Shown here one piece after another: positions 53,165 through 62,394 of a stretch of 64,000 nt of DNA (position 1 is the stretch's first letter; the number at the start of each line of letters is the position of its first letter). This DNA is from Neisseriaceae bacterium (lineage in GTDB: Bacteria; Pseudomonadota; Gammaproteobacteria; Burkholderiales; Neisseriaceae): NCBI GenBank assembly GCA_017458185.1, contig JAFTFY010000028.1:1-64000 (forward strand), given 5' to 3'. The position numbers and the translations under genes are program-made. The notes below the pieces were generated by a model. That model was not told where the DNA came from, ran no database searches, and saw nothing but the letters and a program-made list of their open reading frames with translations.

Positions 53165-53432
53165 AGAACGATTTGAAAACGAGTTGATGAACATAATCGA
53201 ATTTATCGCTCAAAGAGACGGCGTTCAAAGAGCGGAAAATCTTTATCATCAAATCTACGACAAAATCGAAACAATCCCTTTTATGCCCTATCGTTTTCGT
53301 CAGAATTTAGACGCAAATGACAAGCAGATTAGGGATTTAATTTATAAGGGCTATAAAATTCCGTTTCGCATTCATGATAACGATATTGAAATTTTGGGCA
53401 TTTATAAAGAAAATTTGTGGATTAAAGATTAA
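53145..53432 (+). CDS. ParE/RelE-superfamily toxin
   Basis: The 95-residue basic protein has the family outline: KIVYKERFENELMNIIEFIAQRDG, AENLYHQIYDKIETI, PFMPYRFRQNLDANDKQIRDLIYKGYKIPFRIHDNDIEILGIY. It may act on gyrase (ParE) or on mRNA in ribosomes (RelE); the sequence does not decide. Intact and coupled to its antitoxin. Confidence 0.8.
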   Translation: MRKIVYKERFENELMNIIEFIAQRDGVQRAENLYHQIYDKIETIPFMPYRFRQNLDANDKQIRDLIYKGYKIPFRIHDNDIEILGIYKENLWIKD

Positions 53433-53472
53433 CTTTTCACCCGCCTACTTATTTCAGGCAGCCTGAAAAAAT

Positions 53473-53499
53473 AAACCTTTCAGGCAGCCTGAAAGGTTT
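53473..53499. terminator. Bidirectional terminator built on a DUS
   Basis: AAACCTTTCAGGC (53473-53485) pairs with GCCTGAAAGGTTT (53487-53499) around one base, followed by TTTTATTTT. A T-run also appears on the opposite strand. It lies between the convergent ParE-type toxin and prfB genes and could serve both. Confidence 0.7.
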
Positions 53500-53519
53500 T
53501 TATTTTAACTGCTCACTGC

Positions 53520-54627
53520 CTAAACGCCTTGTTTCAAACTCGCTTCGATAAAGCCGTCTAAATCGCCGTCCATCACCGCTTTAATATTGCCCACTTCATA
53601 CGAAGTACGCAAATCTTTAATGCGCGACTGGTCGAAGACATACGAGCGGATTTGGTGTCCCCAGCCCACATCGGATTTAGAATCTTCCAAATTTTGCTTT
53701 TCTTCGTTGCGTTTTCGCATTTCAATTTCAAACAATTTGGCACGCAGCATATTCATCGCTTCTGCCTTATTGCGGTGTTGCGAGCGGTCGTTTTGGCATT
53801 GCACCACAATGCCTGTGGGATTGTGCGTAATACGCACCGCAGACGAAGTTTTGTTAATGTGCTGCCCGCCCGCACCGCTGGCACGATAAGTATCAATGCG
53901 TAAATCGGCAGGGTTGATTTCAATTTCAAAACTGTCGTCAATTTCAGGATACACAAACACAGACGCAAACGAAGTGTGGCGTTTATTGTTTGCGTCAAAC
54001 GGCGAGCAACGCACCAAGCGATGAATGCCCGTTTCGGTTCGCAGCAGACCAAACGCATACGCCCCTTCTAACTTAATTGTGGCACGGTTAATGCCCACCA
54101 CTTCGCCTTCGTCCTCTTCCAAAATGTCGATTTTAAAACCTTTGCGTTCGGCATAACGGCAATACATACGAAACAGCATGCCCGCCCAGTCTTCCGCCTC
54201 CGTGCCGCCTGCCCCTGCGGTAATGTCGATAAAACAATTATTCGCGTCCGCAGGCTGGTCGAACATGCGTTTAAATTCCAAGTCGGCAATGCGTTTTTCT
54301 AATGCCAAAATATCGCTTTCAACGGCGGCAAATGCGTCTGCGTCATCTTCTTCTGCCGCCATTTCAAGCAACATTCGATTGTCGTCAATGCCGTTTGACA
54401 CTTCTTCAACCGTCAAAACCACATCTTCTAACATTTTGCGTTCTTTGCCGATGGCTTCCGCTTTTTTGGGGTCATTCCACAAATCAGGGTCTTCGGATAA
54501 GCCGACTACTTCTTCTAAACGATCTTTCTTGCCATCGTAGTCAAAGATACCTCCGAATATCGCCATTTCTTTGCGACAAATCGTCTAATAAGTTATTCAG
54601 TTGATTGATTTTTTCTTGTTCTATCAT
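53520..54627 (-). CDS. prfB: Peptide chain release factor 2, programmed +1 frameshift
   Basis: RF2 reads UAA and UGA. Translation starts at ATG 54627 ([12 protein letters not shown]), runs 28 codons to CTT-TGA (54541-54543) and shifts +1 to read [19 protein letters not shown]-like stimulator precedes the shift site, as in E. coli. The rest has SPF (anticodon-like), [15 protein letters not shown] with the catalytic GGQ, and totals about 368 residues. The gene thus shows the usual autoregulation by UGA. Confidence 0.96.
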
Positions 54628-54712
54628 TTGTGTATTCCTTAAATAAAGTTCAGGCTGCCTGAAAGGTAAAAACTGCGTATTTTAACAGTATTTCAGGCTG
54701 CCTGAAAATTGC

Positions 54713-55972
54713 TTACTCATCTATACCATCTTCTATTTTTCTCAATATTTTTCGGTAATATTGCGGCTTTTCCTCACCATTGTGAATAAAATAGGTATGC
54801 GAATAACCGCGACACACAGGCATAAACACATTGCCGCTTTCTGAAAAGAAAAAACCATCATCACACATATGGTCAATTTTAGCGGCATTGCGTAAGTCTC
54901 GTGTATTGACTCGTGCAGGATTTAATTCGTCCCAATAGCCATTTGATTTATTTAAATTGTGATAATAAAAGGACATAGTGTTTGGATTATTGGTAATATT
55001 GGGGCTATTATTTTTACTAAACATAGCCAATGTTTTTTTATTTACTTGTCCTACAAGAAATAAATCATTATATTTCGGACGATAATGATAATTATAAATA
55101 TAGTGCATATCAATTTTTGATGATTGCAGTTCTTTATAATTGTTTATATCCCAACGAACAAAATGATGATCTATACTATATGGGTGTTTGGCTTGAATAA
55201 AATAAATTTCTTTACCATTAACAGAAAACTGTGGTTTATAGACTTTTAATTTATGAAAATCTTTTTCAAAAATATTATCTACCGCCACAATAATATCTTT
55301 TTCTTTTTTAAGTCGATATATGTACATTTTTTCTTTATAAAAATGTTCATAATCGCCACTTTCTTTTGTTACAAAACTATCATGACATATAATGCCTACT
55401 TGTTCTCCTTCTTTGTCAAAAACTATTTCTCTACCTAAATGACCACAAATATCACCATTATATGTAATATAAATATTAGAAACTTCTTTACTAATTAAAT
55501 CATAAAAAGCAATCATACCATCTTGATGATACCCATGAGTAGTACATCCCCAACTGTTATTTTTATTTTCCTTACACCATTGAAAAACTTTACTTGAAAA
55601 AGGCAATTCGACATTATTTATATCAAATGCTAAATATCGTTCATTCAAAAACATTGCTCTACCAATAGGAATTTCTTCAACAAAATCACTATTCAAATCA
55701 AAAAGATAAGTTTTTTGACTTCCAAAAACAAATAATTTCCCATTGTCTGTTAATTTAACTTTATCTAAAATTTTAGTCTTTCCAATAAATTTGTTGATTT
55801 TTTCTTCTTTTTGTTTTAACTCATTATTATTTTTGTTATGGATATTGTATAAAGAAATATGCTTTTCTCTTTCATTATATCTGTCATCTCTTTCTGCTGA
55901 TAAAGGTCTTTTTTGATATAAAGTTGTAATATTTCCGTGTTTATTTTTTGAAATGGAAACATATTCAATCAA
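54713..55972 (-). CDS. Repeat-rich (possible beta-propeller) protein lacking a clear start
   Basis: About 419 residues, AT-rich, with strands of the kind LTDNGKLFVFGSQKTYLFDLN, YKPQFSVNGKEIYFIQAKH and DGFFFSESGNVFMPVCRG, suggestive of WD40-like blades. No family is recognised. There is no ATG: the frame is open upstream of a TTG (55972), without a ribosome site, back to the end of the J-like gene. Loss of one T from an eight-T run there would fuse the two proteins. See findings. Coding is likely, the start uncertain. Confidence 0.5.
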   Translation of the reverse strand: MIEYVSISKNKHGNITTLYQKRPLSAERDDRYNEREKHISLYNIHNKNNNELKQKEEKINKFIGKTKILDKVKLTDNGKLFVFGSQKTYLFDLNSDFVEEIPIGRAMFLNERYLAFDINNVELPFSSKVFQWCKENKNNSWGCTTHGYHQDGMIAFYDLISKEVSNIYITYNGDICGHLGREIVFDKEGEQVGIICHDSFVTKESGDYEHFYKEKMYIYRLKKEKDIIVAVDNIFEKDFHKLKVYKPQFSVNGKEIYFIQAKHPYSIDHHFVRWDINNYKELQSSKIDMHYIYNYHYRPKYNDLFLVGQVNKKTLAMFSKNNSPNITNNPNTMSFYYHNLNKSNGYWDELNPARVNTRDLRNAAKIDHMCDDGFFFSESGNVFMPVCRGYSHTYFIHNGEEKPQYYRKILRKIEDGIDE

Positions 55973-56039
55973 GATTGGATTTTTTTTATTATTTGTATCA
56001 ACTTCATCTGAATCTTGGCGATTTAATATTTTTTTGCGT

Positions 56040-56576
56040 TCAGTAAAAAAAATATTTTTCTCCTGATTTCATTCGATAAGGGTAAATATTTTTATAATAA
56101 TAATTTGCATACCAAATAGTTGAAGATAATAAAACAACCGCAACAATAAAAATAAATGATTTTGAAAAAAGTGGCTGTGATTTTTGTATTTTTTGAGAAA
56201 TTATAGGCGGATTTTCAACCACAATCGTTTGATTATATTTTTCTCTTTTTTCTGTATCCAATAAAGTTTCTTTAATTTCCTGAATTTGTTCTAATAATAA
56301 TTCCCCGCTTTCGGCTTTACGGCGAATAGCATTTAATATAATATTTTCAGACGCATTTGGTGAAATATTTAATATTTCGTAGAAATTTTTAGATTTGTTT
56401 TGCGTTAAAGTTAGATTATATTCCGCTCTTTTTTCAGGATTTAACAGCGTTTCTTTAATAGTTTGAATTTCTTCTAATGAATATTGACCGCTTTGAGCTA
56501 ATCGTTGCAAAGCGTTTAAAATGGTTTGTTCGTTTGCGTCAAAAGCAATATTCAATTCTTCGTAAAAGTTTTTCAT
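56040..56576 (-). CDS. Double J-like (HPD-less) membrane protein
   Basis: The 178-residue protein has two copies of the J-like domain seen at 47782 (about 1-55 and 64-122: FYEELNIAFDANEQTILNAL and FYEILNISPNASENIILNAI), both without HPD. One TM (about 143-162: FIFIVAVVLLSSTIWY) and a short tail follow. Its coding end has a run of eight T (56045-56052 on the opposite strand as A) before the stop. The downstream gene is in the frame reached by slippage. Confidence 0.6.
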   Translation of the reverse strand: MKNFYEELNIAFDANEQTILNALQRLAQSGQYSLEEIQTIKETLLNPEKRAEYNLTLTQNKSKNFYEILNISPNASENIILNAIRRKAESGELLLEQIQEIKETLLDTEKREKYNQTIVVENPPIISQKIQKSQPLFSKSFIFIVAVVLLSSTIWYANYYYKNIYPYRMKSGEKYFFY

Positions 56577-56604
56577 TGTGTACGCTTCCTGAAAAATGCT
56601 TATT

Positions 56605-57210
56605 CTACAATCTTTCCGCCAATTTTTGGGCTAACTTTTCAGCCACTTCCTGCCATGTAGGGCATGGGGTGATGAAATCGGCGATTTGTGTCATTGCCAA
56701 ACCTGCGTAGCCGCAGGGGTTAATTTGGGAAAATGGGGACAAATCCATAGCCACATTCAACGCCACGCCGTGATAGGTTGCTCCGTTTTTAATTCGCAAA
56801 CCCAAAGACGCAATTTTTTTGCCGTTTTCTGTATAAACACCAGGTCGTTTTGGGTCGGCGGCGGATTGTATTTGATAGTCGCTTAATGTGGCAATCACGG
56901 CGTTTTCAATGCGGCTGACTAATTCCCGCACCGAAATTTGACGGCGTTTAAAATCAATCAACACATAAACCACCACTTGCCCCAAACCGTGATAAGTAAT
57001 CTGCCCACCGCGGTCGGTTTCAATCACAGGAATATCGCTGGCGTGCAATAAATGTTCAGATTTACCCGCCTTACCCTGCGTAAAAACAGGGGCGTGTTCC
57101 ACCACCCATAACTCATCTTCGGTGCTTGCCGTGCGTTCTTCGGTAAAAGCCTGCATGGCTTGAAATATCGGTAAATACGGTTGATTGCGTCCTAAATATT
57201 TGATTTTCAT
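56605..57210 (-). CDS. lipB: Octanoyltransferase LipB
   Basis: It transfers octanoyl from ACP to lipoyl domains; lipA acts next. The 201-residue protein has [57 protein letters not shown] and [12 protein letters not shown] with the catalytic cysteine (NPCGY). Lys in KIASLG fits the second catalytic residue. Confidence 0.95.
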   Translation of the reverse strand: MKIKYLGRNQPYLPIFQAMQAFTEERTASTEDELWVVEHAPVFTQGKAGKSEHLLHASDIPVIETDRGGQITYHGLGQVVVYVLIDFKRRQISVRELVSRIENAVIATLSDYQIQSAADPKRPGVYTENGKKIASLGLRIKNGATYHGVALNVAMDLSPFSQINPCGYAGLAMTQIADFITPCPTWQEVAEKLAQKLAERL

Positions 57211-57248
57211 ATTGTTTTATATCTTTCAGGCTGCCTGAAACTTTTAAT

Positions 57249-57569
57249 TTATGCCATTGATAATTTATTAGAAATCAAACGATTCATACTGATTTGATTT
57301 TCCGCCGCTTCAATCGCCAAAGCACGGTGCAAGGCTGGCGGAATGCGAATGTTGAATTTGCCACTGTATTGCCGTTCGGATAAGGGTTGTGGTATGGGTT
57401 CGTTATTCTCTTGCATGTCGGCAATAATTTCATCAACCAAATTTTGTAATGCAGAAACAGCGTTCGCAGGCGTATCCGCCAACCAAGATAGGGACGGAAA
57501 TTCGGCACATAAAGCAACAAATTCTTGGTCTTCATCGCTCCAAAAAACACGGTAGGTGTAGTGGTTCAT
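57249..57569 (-). CDS. hicB: HicB-type antitoxin
   Basis: The 106-residue protein has a degraded RNase-H-like HicB domain (YTYRVFWSDEDQEFVALCAEFPSLSWLADTPANAVSALQNLV) and a C-terminal ribbon-helix-helix (KFNIRIPPALHRALAIEAAENQISMNRLI) for operator binding. It overlaps hicA by four bases. Confidence 0.85.
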   Translation of the reverse strand: MNHYTYRVFWSDEDQEFVALCAEFPSLSWLADTPANAVSALQNLVDEIIADMQENNEPIPQPLSERQYSGKFNIRIPPALHRALAIEAAENQISMNRLISNKLSMA

Positions 57570-57817
57570 GATTTATGTCCTTTCAATTTATCAATCGCTG
57601 ATAAAACTTGTCGCACTTGATAGCCTTTGGCTTTATCGCCTGATTTTTGAATGTTAATGCGTGGATCACCTTGCCACGGAGTTTTGAACACCGTATGACT
57701 GCCCCCGCTTTGGCGTGGTTCGCCAAAAAATGCACGACAAACAGCCAGTAAATCCGCATAACGCACATTTTGTGGGCTATTTTTCATCGCCATTAGGATT
57801 TTTTCGATTTTATCCAT
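57566..57817 (-). CDS. hicA: HicA-type mRNA interferase toxin
   Basis: The protein of about 83 residues has the double-stranded-RNA-binding-like fold with the catalytic histidine in GGSHTVFKTPW and a C-terminal YQVRQVLSAIDKL. ATG at 57817 (MDKIEKIL) is chosen over a longer frame. The order hicA-hicB is typical. A DUS lies downstream of neither gene but upstream of the operon at 57870. Confidence 0.85.
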   Translation of the reverse strand: MDKIEKILMAMKNSPQNVRYADLLAVCRAFFGEPRQSGGSHTVFKTPWQGDPRINIQKSGDKAKGYQVRQVLSAIDKLKGHKS

Positions 57818-57892
57818 TGTGTTTATGGTATCAGTATTAGTATCATAAGTAAAGAAAAACACCTTTCAGGCAGCCTGAAACATTGTTTTTCG

Positions 57893-58687
57893 TTAATACT
57901 CCGCACTGTGCCAAAACGGTTGTCCCACAGTCGGCGTGCTGGCTTTGGCGGTTTTGCGTGGGGAAAGTGGGTCGGCAAAATACGCTAATCTGCCTGCTTT
58001 TATGGCAAAGTCAAAAGCGACTGCCATATTGACAGGGTCGCCGCTTAAAGCGACTGCACTGTTCAATAATACGCCGTCAAAGCCCCATTCCATAACCTGT
58101 GCGGCGTGGGACGGCAAGCCTAAACCTGCGTCAATAATCAGCGGCGTGTCGGGTAAGCGTTCTCGCAAGGTTTGGAGTGCGTGTTCATGCACCACGCCCA
58201 AAGCCGAGCCGATTGGTGCCGCCCACGGCATTAAGGCTTGACAACCTGCGTCAATCAAACGGCGGCAGGCGATTAAGTCTTCGGTGCAGTAAGGCAAAAC
58301 CTTAAAACCTTTATTTATCAATATCGTGGCTGCCTGAACTAATTGAAAAACATCGGGTTGCAAAGTGTCATCATCGCCGATAATTTCTAATTTAATCCAC
58401 TCGGTCGAAAAAATTTCGCGTGCCATTTCGGCAGTGGCAACCGCTTCTTCCACCGACTGACAACCTGCGGTATTCGGCAGAATAGGAATATTTAAGTCTT
58501 TGATAATATTCCAAAAACCAAAACCAGCCTGATTGTCGGCAACGCCTTGACGGCGAACGGCGGCGGTAATCATCGCAGGACGAGTGACTTGCAAAGCCTG
58601 TTGCAACACCGTGCCAGACGGATAACCCGCCGTGCCTAATAATAATCGTGATGAAAATTCGGTGTCATAAAGTTTAAACGCGTTCAT
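57893..58687 (-). CDS. thiG: Thiazole synthase ThiG
   Basis: It builds the thiamin thiazole from DXP, dehydroglycine and ThiS sulphur. The 264-residue TIM barrel has SRLLLGTAGYPS, AVRRQG, LPNTAGCQSVEEAVATAEMARE, WIKLEIIGDDDTLQPD with the Schiff-base lysine, and PLIIDAGLGLPSHAAQVMEWGFDGVLLNSAVA. thiS and thiO are not adjacent. Confidence 0.94.
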   Translation of the reverse strand: MNAFKLYDTEFSSRLLLGTAGYPSGTVLQQALQVTRPAMITAAVRRQGVADNQAGFGFWNIIKDLNIPILPNTAGCQSVEEAVATAEMAREIFSTEWIKLEIIGDDDTLQPDVFQLVQAATILINKGFKVLPYCTEDLIACRRLIDAGCQALMPWAAPIGSALGVVHEHALQTLRERLPDTPLIIDAGLGLPSHAAQVMEWGFDGVLLNSAVALSGDPVNMAVAFDFAIKAGRLAYFADPLSPRKTAKASTPTVGQPFWHSAEY

Positions 58688-58826
58688 TGTTGTTCAACCC
58701 AAAAATAATCGCCTATTTTACGCCCGAATAACATTTTTTTCAGGCTGCCTGAACAAATTTGGGAAATCTGATTATTTGCATTGATTATATAATGTCAATA
58801 TGTGCAGAAATTCTTGGGAGTTTGTC

Positions 58827-59240
58827 ATGAAACCTGTGTTATTTTTATCTTTGCTTGCCGTAAGTGCGTGTGTGTCTGTGGAGCAAACGCCAACGGCACT
58901 GGTGCGTGTTGCTGATGAAGCAAGGTCGCCACAAGGCATTGTTTTGTCTTTTACGGCCTTGTCGCCTTGCGTGTTGGTGTTAAAACATCGTGAATATCGT
59001 ATGCAGTATGAACAAACGGCGTTTCGTCCTGAAATTGTGGCAGTGAAAGAAACGGGTAGGGTGGCATTGTCGAAAGGAGAGACGCATAAAATCACTTATT
59101 TGCCACCAGGCGATACGCCCGCATTGGAAGTGTGTGCCGTGCCGCACAAATCATCACAAGAACAATGCACGGTAATTGATTTTTCAGGTAAAGACGGCAG
59201 TTTGTTTTTAACGCCTGACAGTGGTTTTGTGGTTAAATAA
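58827..59240 (+). CDS. Lipoprotein of unknown function
   Basis: A protein of about 137 residues with a lipobox (LLAVSAC, Cys about 15) and a beta-rich body; two further cysteines (CAVPH and EQCTVID) might bond. ATG at 58827 (MKPVLF) is chosen because it gives a normal signal peptide. No family recognised. A DUS follows the stop. Confidence 0.6.
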   Translation: MKPVLFLSLLAVSACVSVEQTPTALVRVADEARSPQGIVLSFTALSPCVLVLKHREYRMQYEQTAFRPEIVAVKETGRVALSKGETHKITYLPPGDTPALEVCAVPHKSSQEQCTVIDFSGKDGSLFLTPDSGFVVK

Positions 59241-59359
59241 AGCAGTTTCAGGCTGCCTGAAACTTTTGCAAAACCTATTTTAAGCATATAACGAACGCTT
59301 TTTTGTTTTAGATTGAGTTTTACGAAGGTTTCAGGCAGCCTGAAAATCCAAGTAATAAA

Positions 59360-59385
59360 AAAGCATTGGCAACTACCAATGCTTT
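59360..59385 (-). terminator. Rho-independent terminator of rlpA
   Basis: AAAGCATTGG (59360-59369) pairs with CCAATGCTTT (59376-59385) around six bases. On the minus strand the stem is followed by a run of T, ten bases after the rlpA stop. It may also stop transcripts from the convergent lipoprotein gene. Confidence 0.75.
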
Positions 59386-59394
59386 GTTGTTTAT

Positions 59395-59976
59395 TTATGT
59401 TCCCGTTAAATTGGGCGGTGTTTCTTGTTCGACTGGCACAGGAGCAGGGTCAATTTCTTGAATAACTTGAATAATGGCGTTTTCCATCGCAGGGTCTTGG
59501 GCTTCCATAACCGTATAAACTTCGGGATTGGGGTTTTCTTCAATCAGTTGCGGTTTGGCTCGTGGTATGCGTTCTAATCTCACTTTGGCAACACCGCGTT
59601 TAACAAAGCCCAATTCATTGGCGGCGGAATAGGATAAGTCAATCACCCGTTTGCCCACATAAGGACCTCTGTCGTTAATGCGAACCACTACGCTTTTGCC
59701 ATTGGATAAATTGGTTACTTTTACCAAAGTGTTCATTGGCAGGGTGCGGTGAGCGGCGGTTAAGTCGTAAGTATTAAAGCGTTCGCCCGATGCGGTTTTT
59801 CTGCCGTGAAACTTGCCGCCATACCAAGACGCAGTGCCTTCTTGTACCATAGGGCTGTTGCTGCGTGCGTTGGCGTAATTGGGAGATAAAAACAAGCCCA
59901 AGAAAAAGGACACAACACCGACCATAACCAAGCCGTATGTGCGTGTTTTGTGAGCGTTGTGTATCATTTTTGTCAT
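59395..59976 (-). CDS. rlpA: RlpA-like septal-ring / double-psi beta-barrel protein
   Basis: The 193-residue protein has an N-terminal signal or anchor ([19 protein letters not shown]) and a double-psi beta-barrel: [67 protein letters not shown]. RlpA proteins act on naked glycan strands at septa. No SPOR domain is present and the start is not a lipobox, so it is a short form. Confidence 0.85.
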   Translation of the reverse strand: MTKMIHNAHKTRTYGLVMVGVVSFFLGLFLSPNYANARSNSPMVQEGTASWYGGKFHGRKTASGERFNTYDLTAAHRTLPMNTLVKVTNLSNGKSVVVRINDRGPYVGKRVIDLSYSAANELGFVKRGVAKVRLERIPRAKPQLIEENPNPEVYTVMEAQDPAMENAIIQVIQEIDPAPVPVEQETPPNLTGT

Positions 59977-60041
59977 ACCTTGTAAAAAAAATCAGTATTT
60001 CGCTTGCATTGTAGCACTTTTTATGCTTGTTTTTAATTATT

Positions 60042-60506
60042 TTATATGCCGTTGATAAAATCATTCTGCCGCCACGCTTCAAACACAGTAATGGCAACGG
60101 TATTCGATAAATTCATACTGCGATTTTCAGGCAGCATAGGCAGACGCAATTTTTGATTTTCTGGATATTTTGCTAATATTTCGGCAGGCAAACCACGCGT
60201 TTCAGGGCCAAATACAAACACATCACCTGCCTGAAATAGTGGCGTATCAAAACGGGTTTTGCCTTTGGTGGTCATTAAAAAAAAGCGTTTGTTGTGTAAG
60301 GTGGCACAACATTCCGCCCAGTTTTCATGCACCTGCATATTAGCGGTTTCGTGATAATCCAAACCTGCACGCCGCATTTTGGCAGAATCCAAAGGAAAAC
60401 CCAACGGTTTTACCAAATGCAGCGTATTGCCTGTATTAGAACACAGGCGAATAATATTGCCTGTATTTTGCGGAATTTCGGGTTCAAATAAAACAATGTG
60501 AAACAT
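60042..60506 (-). CDS. trmL: tRNA (cytidine/uridine-34-2'-O)-methyltransferase TrmL
   Basis: This SPOUT methylase of the wobble ribose has about 154 residues from ATG 60506: FHIVLFEPEIPQNTGNIIRLC, LVKPLGFPLDSAKMRRAGLDY, FVFGPETRGLPAEIL and LRLPMLPENRSMNLSNTVAI. Motif order and the knot region are complete. Confidence 0.93.
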   Translation of the reverse strand: MFHIVLFEPEIPQNTGNIIRLCSNTGNTLHLVKPLGFPLDSAKMRRAGLDYHETANMQVHENWAECCATLHNKRFFLMTTKGKTRFDTPLFQAGDVFVFGPETRGLPAEILAKYPENQKLRLPMLPENRSMNLSNTVAITVFEAWRQNDFINGI

Positions 60507-60614
60507 AATGTTTTTCAAAATTGCTAAAAGTTAAGATTGTAATATGTATTTGTGTTATTTGTAAAAAACGCCTGCAAAACGCCTTTTTTGAAAAAGATTG
60601 TTGTGTGTTATTTA

Positions 60615-60720
60615 TATAGTCAATTCAGACCAAAAATAGGCAAGGTGTTTCGCCTGCGACAGTATAAATAATACGGCAAGGCGGAACAACGTTGCATAGT
60701 TTTGGTATGAATTGACTATA
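60615..60720. repeat. Correia-like element K7 (inverted core)
   Basis: TATAGTCAATTCAGACCAAAA at the left pairs with TTTTGGTATGAATTGACTATA at the right. The core reads GTTTCGCCTGCGACAGTAT, AATAATACGGCAAGGCG. The arms match each other but not those of K1, K4 or K6 beyond TATAGTC. Confidence 0.8.
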
Positions 60721-60760
60721 TCTACCCATTTTCGGGGATTTTTTTCAGGCAGCCTAAAAA

Positions 60761-60781
60761 AAGACGGCACAAAGCCGTCTT
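60761..60781 (-). terminator. Rho-independent terminator downstream of the lpd-like gene
   Basis: AAGACGGC (60761-60768) pairs with GCCGTCTT (60774-60781), with T-runs on the minus strand after it. It lies 195 bases past the stop of the 60976 gene, possibly reading through a DUS first. Confidence 0.65.
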
Positions 60782-60975
60782 AAAAAAGGAGTATGTTTTT
60801 GAAAATTCTTGTTTCAGGCAGCCTGAAAATCTAATGGCAAGGGGATTGCCACTCCGTGCTTGGGGTTGCCACGAATGCTACGCATTCTCGCAACAGTGTG
60901 TTTGTAAGCGATAAATCGCTAACAAACACAGCAGGCTCGCAATGGCGTATCCGTAAGCGGTAAAACCGCCGTGGC

Positions 60976-62364
60976 TTACGCCAACTTCGCTGCCACATCT
61001 CTTAATGCGGTTCGCACGCCTTCTTCGATGACGGGGTGATAAAACGGCATATCAAGCATTTGTTGTATGGTCATTTGCATTTGGTGCGACCACGCTAACA
61101 GGTGGGCAATGTGTTCGGCGGCGGGTCCTACCATTTCTGCCCCCAAGAATCGTCCTGTTTGTTTGTCGGCGTAAATTCGCATATGTCCGCTGTTAATGCC
61201 CATAACCCTTGACCTGCCTTGATTGTCAAATGAAACTTCGCCGATGACGATTTCGTCTGCACGGTCTTTTAAATTTACCCAACGCTCGCCTGCCGACATA
61301 ATTTGTGGCTCGCTGAAAATCACATTCACACCACTTCGGCGTAAGCCTTTGTTGATATTCGGAAATGTGCCTGCATTTTCGCCTGCGATTTTGCCTTGAT
61401 CGGCGGCTTCGTGAAGCAGGGGCACTTGGGCGGACGAATCGCCTGCAATAAAAATATGCGGTAGCGAAGTCTGCATCGTTAAAGGGTCAGCCACAGGCAC
61501 GCCGCGTGCATTTTTAACAATATCAAGGTGTTCCAAGCCGATATTGTCGGTGTTCGGCGTTCTGCCGATTGCCGCAAGTAAATAATCCACTTCAATTTTG
61601 TTGTCTTGCCATTGAATTTCAACTTTATTTTGTGAATTTAATTGCACAACTGTTTGTTTATCAAAGTGAATTTCTAATTCGCTATTAAAAATATCTTGGG
61701 CTTTTTTCAATACCACAGGGTCGGTAATGCTGCCGATAAAACCGCCTTGTCCAAACAGATACACTTTCACGCCCAAGCGGTGCAGCGCTTGCCCTAATTC
61801 CAAACCAATCACGCCTGTGCCAAACACCGCAACACTTTCAGGGAGCGTATCCCAGTTAAACACATCGTCATTGACAATCAGTTTATCACCCAATTTCAGC
61901 CAGTCGGCAACCATTGCAGGGCGAGAACCTGTGGCAATCACGGCTCGCTCGAAATGAACTTCGGTTAATTCATTGTTATTATTAACAATCAGTGTGTGTT
62001 CGTCTTGGAATGTGGCTCTACCCAATAATTTGCATTCATCAGGAAAGTCGTTTATATCAGACAAAACAAAGCCCACAAAACGGTCGCGTTCGGCTTTTAC
62101 GCGTTGCATAACCGCTTGTCCGTCCGTTTTTACTTCGCCTTGTACACGAATGCCGAATAAGTCGGTGTGCTGTGCATTGTGGCGAGCATTTGCCGCAGAA
62201 ATCAACAGTTTTGACGGCATACAACCCACTCTGGCACAGGTTGTACCAAAATGATTGTCTTCAATTAACAGTACACGGTCGGTATGGGCTCGTGCGGCAC
62301 GAAAAGCACTCATACCTGCGGTCCCGCCGCCGATAATGGCAACATCTGTGTGAATGGTTTTCAT
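60976..62364 (-). CDS. Dihydrolipoamide-dehydrogenase-like flavoprotein
   Basis: The 462-residue protein has an FAD site (DVAIIGGGTAGMSAFRAA), the redox-active CARVGC pair (GTTCARVGCMPSKLL), an NAD site (VFGTGVIGLELGQAL), a second FAD motif (PHIFIAGDSS) and a dimer interface ending with the active-site HPVIEEGVRTAL. No lipoyl domain is attached and no pyruvate or 2-oxoglutarate dehydrogenase gene is near. Beside the peroxiredoxin-glutaredoxin, as in Neisseria, it may serve peroxide defence rather than those complexes. Confidence 0.88.
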   Translation of the reverse strand: MKTIHTDVAIIGGGTAGMSAFRAARAHTDRVLLIEDNHFGTTCARVGCMPSKLLISAANARHNAQHTDLFGIRVQGEVKTDGQAVMQRVKAERDRFVGFVLSDINDFPDECKLLGRATFQDEHTLIVNNNNELTEVHFERAVIATGSRPAMVADWLKLGDKLIVNDDVFNWDTLPESVAVFGTGVIGLELGQALHRLGVKVYLFGQGGFIGSITDPVVLKKAQDIFNSELEIHFDKQTVVQLNSQNKVEIQWQDNKIEVDYLLAAIGRTPNTDNIGLEHLDIVKNARGVPVADPLTMQTSLPHIFIAGDSSAQVPLLHEAADQGKIAGENAGTFPNINKGLRRSGVNVIFSEPQIMSAGERWVNLKDRADEIVIGEVSFDNQGRSRVMGINSGHMRIYADKQTGRFLGAEMVGPAAEHIAHLLAWSHQMQMTIQQMLDMPFYHPVIEEGVRTALRDVAAKLA

Positions 62365-62394
62365 TTTGAAATTCCTTTCTATTCAATATGTTAA

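Larger units (their letters stand above)
60519..60975. other. Gap with Correia-like element, terminator, DUS and hairpins
   Basis: Holds the Correia-like copy K7 (60615-60720), a DUS variant (AGGCAGCCTAAA, about 60746), a terminator (60761-60781), a DUS (60810-60826) and a TTGCCACG/ACACAGCAGGCTCGCAATGGCG element with GTTTGTAAGCGATAAATCGCTAACAAAC. No gene seen. Confidence 0.6.
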
